This document shows, piece by piece, positions 57,670-64,000 of a DNA stretch of 64,000 bases. The DNA lies in NCBI RefSeq assembly GCF_020833685.1, contig NZ_JACKZY010000003.1, positions 262,997 to 326,996 of the forward strand. Direction: 5' to 3'. A program made the position numbers and the translations under genes. Below the pieces are notes generated by a model. That model made no database searches. It saw only the letters and a program-made list of their open reading frames with translations, and had not been told where the DNA came from. Origin of the DNA: Nitratireductor sp. B36. GTDB taxonomy: Bacteria; Pseudomonadota; Alphaproteobacteria; Rhizobiales; Rhizobiaceae. Each line of letters opens with the position of its first letter. Position 1 is the first letter of the stretch.

Positions 57670-58314
57670 ATGACACGACACATCAAACGGCTTTCCGAGG
57701 CCGAACATGCGCGCATCGCCCGGGCAATCAGCGAAGCCGAGAAGAAGACATCGGGTGAGATATATTGCGTGCTCGCGCGTTCGAGTGATGCCTATCTCTA
57801 TCCTGCCTGCCTGATTGTGGCGCTTGCCATCCTCATTTTGGGGCCGTTCCTCGCCTTTGCGCTCAGCTACTGGTGGATATCCATCGATACGATGATTTTT
57901 GCGGTGGCTCAGCTTGCTGCTTTCGGCGCCGCTGCAGGATTGGTGACAGCGTTCGAGGGACTGCGTGTGGCGCTGGTGCCAAAAGCGCTGAAATACAGAC
58001 GCGCGCACGCAAACGCGCAAAACCAGTTCCTTGCCCACAACATTCACGTTACCGAAGGTCGGACCGGTGTTCTCATTTTCGTTTCGTTGGCGGAACGCTA
58101 TGTGGAAATCGTGGCCGATTCCGAGATCGATGCCCGCGTTGAGCAGACAGTCTGGAACGAGGGCGTTGCGCTGATGCTGGAGCACGCGCGGCGCGGGACC
58201 CTGGCTGATGGTTTCGTGGAAACGGTAGCATATACAGGCGAGGTGCTTTCTCGGCATTTTCCCGCCGGACGACGTAATTCCAATGAAATCGCGGACCGTT
58301 TGACCGAAATCTGA
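57670..58314 (+). CDS. TPM domain protein, short form
   Basis: 214 residues from ATG 57670, 2 bp after the preceding gene's stop. N-terminal TPM start (RLSEAEHARIARAISEAEKK), two membrane helices (YPACLIVALAILILGPFLAF; MIFAVAQLAAFGAAAGLVTA), and a TPM domain with GRTGVLIFVSLAERYVEIVA. It completes the lemA-TPM-TPM operon. The domain is split by the two helices, which is usual for the short form. Confidence 0.9.
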   Translation: MTRHIKRLSEAEHARIARAISEAEKKTSGEIYCVLARSSDAYLYPACLIVALAILILGPFLAFALSYWWISIDTMIFAVAQLAAFGAAAGLVTAFEGLRVALVPKALKYRRAHANAQNQFLAHNIHVTEGRTGVLIFVSLAERYVEIVADSEIDARVEQTVWNEGVALMLEHARRGTLADGFVETVAYTGEVLSRHFPAGRRNSNEIADRLTEI

Positions 58315-58402
58315 GAGCTTTTCGGCGATTTGTGTGTGACTGCAAAGATGCGTGCTCTAATGCTTGCGCATGTCGACCCGACGCAGCTATGGTTAAGAAA
58401 CC

Positions 58403-58909
58403 ATGAACACGCTGACGATCGATATCAGACGAGCAGAGCCGTACGACGCCGAGGCTATCGCCGAGGTCCATGACAGCGCGTGGCGCGGCGCATACACCGG
58501 CATTATCCCCTATCAGGCTCTTGGACGGATGATTGGCCGTCGCGGGCCGCGCTGGTGGGCCAACGCGATACGCCGCTCCGCTACCGTTCTGGTGATCGAG
58601 ATAGGTGGCGAGATTGCTGGCTATGCAACGCTCGGGCGGAACCGTGCTCGAGAACTCAGTCAGGAAGGCGAGATCTACGAGCTCTACCTCCGGCCTGAAT
58701 ATCAGGGTGTCGGGCTTGGTCGCCGGCTCTTCCAGGCAGCGCGCGATATGCTGGAAGCCCATGGCCTTAAAGGGCTTGTCGTCTGGGCGCTCGAGGACAA
58801 TGAACCGGCTCTCGCATTTTATTCGGGTGCTGGCGGACGAGATATCGCAGAGGGTGTAGAAGTGTTTGAGCACCGTGCGCTCCGCAAGCTGGCTTTTGTC
58901 TGGGATTAA
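58403..58909 (+). CDS. GNAT family N-acetyltransferase
   Basis: 168 residues. The acetyl-CoA binding loop is LRPEYQGVGLGRRLFQAARD and the final strand has EDNEPALAFYSGAGGRDIAE. The N-terminal IDIRRAEPYDAEAIAEVHDS is typical. The substrate is unknown. Its 88-bp upstream gap separates it from the TPM operon. Confidence 0.92.
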   Translation: MNTLTIDIRRAEPYDAEAIAEVHDSAWRGAYTGIIPYQALGRMIGRRGPRWWANAIRRSATVLVIEIGGEIAGYATLGRNRARELSQEGEIYELYLRPEYQGVGLGRRLFQAARDMLEAHGLKGLVVWALEDNEPALAFYSGAGGRDIAEGVEVFEHRALRKLAFVWD

Positions 58910-59114
58910 GGCCTGGCCTCGCGTTTTCAACGCATTCATATAGCCAAGCTGAGCGGCAAAACTTTCGCACTGCACCATTCGCTGCATTGCCATGCGGCTT
59001 ATGACGCGATAAAGCGGCAGCCATCCGTTTCCGGGCTGCTCCGTCTGGCTGACTCCACCGTCGTCATGCCGGTATCCGGCAGCCATAACTGTCAGAACAG
59101 AGGTTGCTTTTCCC

Positions 59115-59648
59115 ATGCGCATAGACGCCATCTCCACCGGTGACAATCCGCCAGAAGACGTGAACGTCATCATCGAAGTGCCGGTCGGCGGTCAGCCGAT
59201 CAAATACGAGATGGACAAGAACTCCGGGACGCTGGTCGTTGACCGGTTCCTGTACACGCCGATGACCTATCCGGGCAATTACGGCTTCGTGCCCCACACA
59301 CTGTCCGACGATGGCGATCCAATTGATGTGTTGGTCTGCAACACACGCCAGCTCATCCCCGGCTGCGTTATCAACGTCCGGCCGATCGGCGTGCTCATAA
59401 TGGAAGACAATTCCGGCCAGGACGAGAAGATCATTGCCGTACCATCGCCGCACCTGACACGCCGCTATGAAAACGTGACGAACTACACAGACCTGCCGGA
59501 AATCACGCTCCAGCAGATCCAGCACTTCTTTGAGCACTACAAGGATCTGGAGCCCGGCAAGTGGGTGAAGATCGGCGACTGGATGGATGCAGCGGCGGCC
59601 CGAAAGCTGATCGTCGAGGCCGTCGAGCGGGCCAAGGCGAGCAAGTAA
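59115..59648 (+). CDS. ppa: Inorganic pyrophosphatase
   Basis: 177 residues, hexameric family I enzyme. The metal-binding signature is [10 protein letters not shown] in [20 protein letters not shown]. The N-terminal [20 protein letters not shown] is typical for Rhizobiales. It hydrolyses pyrophosphate in the cytoplasm, driving biosynthesis and CoA-ligase reactions. Its promoter should lie in 58910-59114, a stretch with no other gene. Confidence 0.97.
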   Translation: MRIDAISTGDNPPEDVNVIIEVPVGGQPIKYEMDKNSGTLVVDRFLYTPMTYPGNYGFVPHTLSDDGDPIDVLVCNTRQLIPGCVINVRPIGVLIMEDNSGQDEKIIAVPSPHLTRRYENVTNYTDLPEITLQQIQHFFEHYKDLEPGKWVKIGDWMDAAAARKLIVEAVERAKASK

Positions 59649-59660
59649 GAGGGGCGGCGC

Positions 59661-60272
59661 TCAACCGCCGCCATCGCTGCCTGTCGTCATGGGCAGCGGC
59701 ACATCGCCGGCGTCGATCACCGGCTGATCCGCGCCACACGCGAAATCGAAAGCCTGCCCATCGGCGATGCGGCGGGCTTTTTCATTGGCATTTTCGTTGC
59801 CGGTGGCGACAACATATCCGATGACGCAGCCTTCCCGCCCGAAAACCTGCCCGACCTTTTCTACGGCAAGTACTTCGATCTTGTCGCCTACACCCTCGCC
59901 ATCGTCAATGAACCATCGGTGGATCGTTGCGAAGGGCCACTTGCGGTCACCATCGCTCATAATGCGCCATTCTATGGTCGATCCCGTGGAATTGAAGCCG
60001 GCAAAGCTTTCCCATTCTGGCGCGAGATCCCCATCTGGCGGGAAGCCGTAAAAGATCGATTCCCGCGCATCACCATAGTAAATGAGCACCGGGTAGCCAC
60101 GCCAACCCTCGCAGACGAAATTCATCCATTCACCTGGATCATCGGCTGCAGGGGCGGCAAATGCCGCGCAATTCTCTTGTGTGTTTATTTCGGTGTAGGC
60201 GCTCTCGATCTCGCTGGCTTGTGCCAGGCCCCCAAGCGCTGCTACCAGAATTCCCGCTATTGCCAGTCGCAT
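59661..60272 (-). CDS. Hypothetical secreted protein
   Basis: 203 residues from ATG 60272, with a signal peptide MRLAIAGILVAALGGLAQAS. Four cysteines in the mature part (ENCAAF, NFVCEG, REGCVIG, DFACGA) suggest two disulfide bonds in the periplasm. Family not recognised; the GWRGYPVLIYYGDARESIFY region looks conserved. Convergent with ppa, 12 bp apart. It follows yggU on the same strand. Confidence 0.75.
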   Translation of the reverse strand: MRLAIAGILVAALGGLAQASEIESAYTEINTQENCAAFAAPAADDPGEWMNFVCEGWRGYPVLIYYGDARESIFYGFPPDGDLAPEWESFAGFNSTGSTIEWRIMSDGDRKWPFATIHRWFIDDGEGVGDKIEVLAVEKVGQVFGREGCVIGYVVATGNENANEKARRIADGQAFDFACGADQPVIDAGDVPLPMTTGSDGGG

Positions 60273-60326
60273 AAGCCATGCTCCTTCCTTAAGGGAAGTG
60301 AGCATAGACGCATTTCATGACAACGC

Positions 60327-60653
60327 CTATCGGCGTGTGACGACCGCCCCAATGCGCGCGAGGAGCTCCTCGGGCATTCCCTGGATTTCCACTGTCTTGA
60401 GCCGCGCCGTGGCTCCACCGGTAACCGAAACCGAGGTTGGGGGAACCTCGCACTCTTTGGCGAGCAGCTTCTCCAGTGCGGCGTTGGCTTTGCCATTCTC
60501 TGGAACGGCACGCACGCGCGCTTTCAGATGACAACGGCCGTCCGCGGTCTCGCCAGGGCCTTCGATCGCGTCGCGCGCGGATCTTGGCGTCAGGCGCACG
60601 AGAAGCGTCAGCCCTTGGTCAGATAACCGACAGAAGGCCGGTACCTCGACCAT
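60327..60653 (-). CDS. DUF167 (YggU) family protein
   Basis: 108 residues. The family core is LLVRLTPRSARDAIEGPGET, then HLKARVRAVPENGKANAALE, followed by the lysine-rich strand (LLAKECEVPPTSVSVTGGAT). Function unknown. It follows the YggT gene by 3 bp, the usual pairing across proteobacteria. Confidence 0.92.
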   Translation of the reverse strand: MVEVPAFCRLSDQGLTLLVRLTPRSARDAIEGPGETADGRCHLKARVRAVPENGKANAALEKLLAKECEVPPTSVSVTGGATARLKTVEIQGMPEELLARIGAVVTRR

Positions 60654-60656
60654 GCT

Positions 60657-60947
60657 TCACAAAAGAGCGGGAGCGATGGTCGTCAGTATGAACTGTCGAA
60701 CGAAGAACAATATCAGCAGCAGGATGATCGGCGAGATGTCGATGCCGCCGAGATCGGGCAAAAGATTCCGTATCGGTCGTAGCGCAGGCTCCGTGACGCG
60801 AAAGAGAAAATTGCCGACCGAACCCACAAACTGGTTGCGGGGATTGACCACGTTGAACGCGTAAAGCCAGGAAAAAACAGCTGACCCGATAATCAGCCAC
60901 CAATAAATGTCGAGCGCCATGATGATGGTCTGGATAAGCGCGAGCAT
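60657..60947 (-). CDS. YggT family membrane protein
   Basis: 96 residues, two hydrophobic regions flanking the family signature [20 protein letters not shown] followed by [20 protein letters not shown]. Linked to osmotic stress or cell division in some bacteria. It heads the yggT-yggU pair. Its promoter is expected in the 249-bp gap before tRNA-Ala. Confidence 0.94.
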   Translation of the reverse strand: MLALIQTIIMALDIYWWLIIGSAVFSWLYAFNVVNPRNQFVGSVGNFLFRVTEPALRPIRNLLPDLGGIDISPIILLLILFFVRQFILTTIAPALL

Positions 60948-61196
60948 GCCGGTCTCCTGGGCGGTGTTAAGCGCGGCGGTCGGGAAGCGGCGGCGATAAC
61001 AACCTTCGCTTCCTCAGCCGCGAATTTTGCGACATGTAGCCATTGCCGATGGATGCGGCAAGTCTGACGCGGTCATTTGCCGGATCGGGGCGGGAAATTG
61101 GGGGCGGATGTTTGCGTCTACGGAGAGATTGAAGCAGGTGATCTGGATTCTTGACAGCCTGCCTTTAGCGGACATAAATGCGGGTCACCGGCGAAT

Positions 61197-61272
<76 letters not shown>

Positions 61273-61312
61273 ACCACCCGCCGGTTGAGTTTCCTTGCCC
61301 ATTGATTTTTAG

Positions 61313-61329
61313 AAGGCATTGGCCTTTTC
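61313..61329 (+). terminator. Possible weak terminator after tRNA-Ala
   Basis: AAGGC-ATTG-GCCTT is followed by TTCGCC. The stem is only 5 bp and the U-tract is broken, so the call is tentative. Confidence 0.3.
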
Positions 61330-61386
61330 GCCTTTTCCGACCATCCGGTGAGCCGCTTGGCACAGGAAATCGGGGTGCTGCGGGTC

Positions 61387-62373
61387 TTAATTCTTGCAGC
61401 CGGCGATCTCGTGAATGGCGCGCGCCGTATCGCCATCCACGACAAGTGTTTTGATAATGCCGCTTTCAAGCAAGGCGCAGGTGGCTTCCGCTTTTTCGAT
61501 GCCGCCGGACAGCAGGACTGTATGGGTAGCGCGCAGCGCCTCAAAACCCACTGCCAGGGTCCGCTGGTTAAGCACATGCTGGACAGGCGCCCCGTGGGCG
61601 TCAAAGAAAATTCCGTTCGTATCACCAATCGCGCCTGCCTCGTGAAGCTCGTTGAGCTCGACTTGCGAGATCATGCCTGAACGACGAAGCAAGGAGTGCT
61701 CCGTGAGTTCGCCGACAGAGATGATGGCCATATCCGGCTGCCTGGCCATTTCGAGAACGGAGCGCACGGTGGTCTGCGACAACAGTATATCGCGGTCCTC
61801 CGGAGTGTTGGCAATGAACGGCACCGGCAGGAAATAGCCTTCGGCGCCGGTCGCCCTTGCCAGTGCCTGCACCACTTCAAATGGATTGAAGGCGCTGTTG
61901 GCGGTGAGTGAGCCCATAAGACTGACAAAGCGCGCTCCGGGTGCGCTGACGCCGGCCATGTTGCGCGTGATGTGGTCAAGGGTGCGGCCCCAGCCCGTGC
62001 CGATCACGGCGTCACCCTTGCGTGTGATCAGTTCTCTCACCAGCGTCGCCGCCAGCGATCCAACGGCGCGACGTGGGTATTCGGAAAGAGCACCTGGTAA
62101 TTGAACGTCTCTGCCGAGGCCCAGAGCGGGGGAGCAGATGCACCGTTCGAGATTGAAGCGTTGGCGCAGCTCGTCCTCCACCTCCAGGAGACCGTTGCTC
62201 CGTGAATCGATCGAGATCGACACGATGCCGGCATCCTTGGCGCTTTGCAGCAGCTTGTTCACGCGCGCTCTGGTGGTGCCCAGGCGGTTTGCGGTCTCTT
62301 CCTGATTGAGCCCCCCAACATAGTAGATCCATGCCGCACGGCTCATCAGTTCGTGGTCGTCACTCTCGATCAT
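61387..62373 (-). CDS. SorC/DeoR-type sugar-binding transcriptional regulator
   Basis: 328 residues. An N-terminal helix-turn-helix ([20 protein letters not shown]) is followed by the SorC sugar-phosphate binding domain ([36 protein letters not shown]). It is divergent from a sugar ABC importer, which it is likely to control. Direct repeats in the gap at 62429-62458 are candidate operators. Confidence 0.93.
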   Translation of the reverse strand: MIESDDHELMSRAAWIYYVGGLNQEETANRLGTTRARVNKLLQSAKDAGIVSISIDSRSNGLLEVEDELRQRFNLERCICSPALGLGRDVQLPGALSEYPRRAVGSLAATLVRELITRKGDAVIGTGWGRTLDHITRNMAGVSAPGARFVSLMGSLTANSAFNPFEVVQALARATGAEGYFLPVPFIANTPEDRDILLSQTTVRSVLEMARQPDMAIISVGELTEHSLLRRSGMISQVELNELHEAGAIGDTNGIFFDAHGAPVQHVLNQRTLAVGFEALRATHTVLLSGGIEKAEATCALLESGIIKTLVVDGDTARAIHEIAGCKN

Positions 62374-62420
62374 GATGATCTCCTAAACGGTGGCGCTTGG
62401 ACTGACAATCGAATATCGGC

Positions 62421-62461
62421 ATCGAATTACAAATGTATCGATGCTTGACAAATGTATCAAG
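62421..62461. promoter_or_regulatory. Operator/promoter region between the SorC regulator and the sugar ABC genes
   Basis: ACAAATGTATC occurs twice, at 62429-62439 and 62448-62458, 19 bp apart. The first is enclosed by ATCGA..TCGAT and the second by CTTGA..TCAAG, giving two dyads. TTGACA at 62445-62450 could be the -35 of the ABC operon, so binding there would block RNA polymerase. The pairing with the SorC protein is inferred. Confidence 0.6.
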
Positions 62462-62529
62462 CCGCGTCACGTTTGGCTTGTGGATGCCATCGGGAGGGCC
62501 GTGGGCATCTTCAGTTCAGGGAGGAAATC

Positions 62530-63486
62530 ATGAACAAGTTTGCAAAGAGCCTGGGACGCTGCGTGGCCGCAGGCGCTGTAATCGCAGCCACCACTGCCGT
62601 CGGCTTCACGCAGGATGCGCTGGAAATCGCGTGGGTTCATTCAAATGCTGCCGCTCAGTCCGAGCAGCGGGTCAAGGCGGGGTTCGAGGAATGGCTGGGT
62701 GAGAGCGGAAATTCCTGGAATGTCAGTTTCCTCGACAGCCAGGGCTCGGGCGAGGCCACCGCGTCGAATCTTCAGGATGCTGTTTCGCGCGGTGTGGACG
62801 CGATCATCATTACGATGTCGGACTTGCGCGCATCCAAGGCAGCTATCGACGTGGCCATCGAGGCTGGAATTCCGGTTTTCTCAGTCGATAGTGGTTTCGT
62901 TGAAGGCATTCAGGTGGATGTCACCACCAACAATTGGGCGATGTCGGCCGATGTCTCTCCGTATCTTCTCGATCAGATTGGCGGCGAGGGCAATCTCGTC
63001 TTCTTCCGCATGGCCGAGCACCATGGAACACGCAAGCGCGGCGACGTCATGGAGAAGGTCCTTCAGGAATACGGCAATGTGAAAGTGCTGGCCGAGCACA
63101 ATATCGATTACACGGCCTTCTTCGAGGACACGACGTCTTCGATGCAGGACTATGTGGCGCGCTTCGGTGACGAGATTGACGCTGTCTGGGCGCCCTGGGA
63201 TGAACCGGCGCAAGCGACCATCAACGTCATGAAAGCTGCGGGGCTGACCGATGTGAAAGTCATCGGCATCGACGGACACCCTCAGGCCGTTGCCGAGGTC
63301 TGCAAGCCGGACAGCATGATGATTGCAACTGTGAGCCAGCCCTTTGAGGGCATGGGGGCACAGGTCGGCGAGTGGATCAAATCCATCGTGGTGGACGGCA
63401 AGGCGCGCGACGAGGTGATTCCGAGCGACATCGTCTACATGGACGCGCCTCTCGTGACGAAGCAGAACTGCAAGGACTTTATGTAG
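62530..63486 (+). CDS. Sugar ABC transporter substrate-binding protein
   Basis: 318 residues from ATG 62530 (GGAGGAAA ahead). A signal peptide ends near AVGFTQ. The mature protein is a RbsB/XylF-like type I binding protein (ALEIAWVHSNAAAQSEQRVK; AVSRGVDAIIITMSDLRASK). The sugar cannot be read from the sequence; a pentose or polyol is plausible given the SorC regulator. First gene of an operon with the ATPase at 63568. Confidence 0.9.
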   Translation: MNKFAKSLGRCVAAGAVIAATTAVGFTQDALEIAWVHSNAAAQSEQRVKAGFEEWLGESGNSWNVSFLDSQGSGEATASNLQDAVSRGVDAIIITMSDLRASKAAIDVAIEAGIPVFSVDSGFVEGIQVDVTTNNWAMSADVSPYLLDQIGGEGNLVFFRMAEHHGTRKRGDVMEKVLQEYGNVKVLAEHNIDYTAFFEDTTSSMQDYVARFGDEIDAVWAPWDEPAQATINVMKAAGLTDVKVIGIDGHPQAVAEVCKPDSMMIATVSQPFEGMGAQVGEWIKSIVVDGKARDEVIPSDIVYMDAPLVTKQNCKDFM

Positions 63487-63567
63487 TCAAACGAGCTTGC
63501 GGACGGGGCGCATCTGGCGGCCCGTCCCGCGCTGTCCCATTTCACCAATCTCGACAGGAGACCGTGC

Positions 63568-64000
63568 ATGTCGGTGCATCTTGCCGATATCCTCATGGAA
63601 TTTCCGGGCACGCGAGCACTGGATCGCGTCGATGTGACATTCCGCTATGACGAAGTGCACGGTCTTGTCGGCGAGAACGGTGCCGGGAAAAGTACATTCG
63701 TCAACATTCTCGGTGGTTCACTCCAGCCCACGGGGGGATCCATCACCGTGAATGACAGCGCGGTGGTCCTTTCCAGCCCGCGCGTCGCGCTTGGCCATGG
63801 CATTGCGCATGTGAGCCAGGAGGGGAGCCTCGTACCCTCGCTGACCGGTGCGGAAAACATCATGCTCGGAGCAGAACCGCGCCGTCCTCTCGGTATCGTG
63901 CGCCGGCGCACGCTGCGAAGTGAGGCCGAACGCCTGATGTCGACATGGTTTCCAGGCTTGGAGATGGATCTTCACCGGCCGGTCAAGGACCTTGCGATGG
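63568..64000 (+). CDS. Sugar ABC transporter ATP-binding protein, RbsA/MglA type (3'-truncated by window end)
   Basis: ATG 63568 with GGAGA 7 bp ahead. The frame stays open for 144 codons to the end of the window. Visible: MSVHLADILMEFPGTRALDR, Walker A GENGAGKST, the Q-loop region HVSQEGSLVPSLTGAENIML, then MDLHRPVKDLAM. The second ATPase half and the permease lie beyond 64000. It is the energy subunit for the binding protein at 62530-63486. Confidence 0.92.
   Translation, partial: MSVHLADILMEFPGTRALDRVDVTFRYDEVHGLVGENGAGKSTFVNILGGSLQPTGGSITVNDSAVVLSSPRVALGHGIAHVSQEGSLVPSLTGAENIMLGAEPRRPLGIVRRRTLRSEAERLMSTWFPGLEMDLHRPVKDLAM

Overview
The window is high-GC DNA (by eye about 60%) from an alphaproteobacterium, almost certainly of the order Hyphomicrobiales (Rhizobiales) and probably near Mesorhizobium, Nitratireductor or Chelativorans. 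The reasons are the acnA next to ccmABCDG order, the DUF1223 and DUF2794 genes, an IalB-family protein, a NodF/NodE-like pair, and intergenic palindromes of the kind seen in that order. The assignment is by recognition; no search was run.

Layout. 1-721: a tandem repeat of about 127 bp and an inverted repeat copy, no gene. 722-14112, all leftward: a Rid-family protein, a complete branched-chain-type ABC importer (two ATPases, two permeases, one binding protein), tryptophan 2,3-dioxygenase, a benzoate/2-aminobenzoate-CoA ligase, acyl-CoA dehydrogenase, enoyl-CoA hydratase, a MarR regulator, an SDR and a large flavin monooxygenase/old-yellow-enzyme fusion of the 2-aminobenzoyl-CoA monooxygenase/reductase type. 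A kynurenine-formamidase-like hydrolase (14306-15148) is divergent from it. Together they suggest tryptophan to kynurenine to anthranilate to anthraniloyl-CoA, then dearomatisation and beta-oxidation; kynureninase is not in the window.

15204-18416: a lone AsnC-type ligand domain, D-lyxose isomerase, an orphan secreted protein, and an acyl carrier protein/ketosynthase pair that looks like nodulation NodF/NodE but has no nod genes around it. 18557-21392: imelysin plus di-heme cytochrome (iron uptake). 21389-24384: GntR regulator, MurQ and a SIS-domain deaminase (amino-sugar and peptidoglycan recycling). 24479-34750: housekeeping and stress genes (LysE exporter, RlmN, IalB, YkvA, pterin dehydratase, LMW phosphatase, ThpR, TesA esterase, YbbA/YbbP, BI-1, GNAT). 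35141-42488: DUF2794, a candidate structured RNA, DUF1223, aconitase and the cytochrome c maturation operon ccmABCDG. 42591-56047: DUF2332, two tandem LysE exporters, TypA, an MBL hydrolase, PhoD, an M3 peptidase, a MarR/MFS efflux pair, carbonic anhydrase, PdxY and a small membrane protein. 56176-61272: LemA with two TPM-domain proteins, GNAT, pyrophosphatase, YggU, YggT and tRNA-Ala(CGC). 61387-64000: a SorC-type regulator divergent from a sugar ABC importer whose ATPase runs off the end.

No phage, insertion sequence, CRISPR array or toxin island was found. The window looks like ordinary chromosome with two metabolically interesting accessory loci (anthranilate-CoA and NodFE-like). Several intergenic hairpins and operators were read directly from the sequence and are listed separately.
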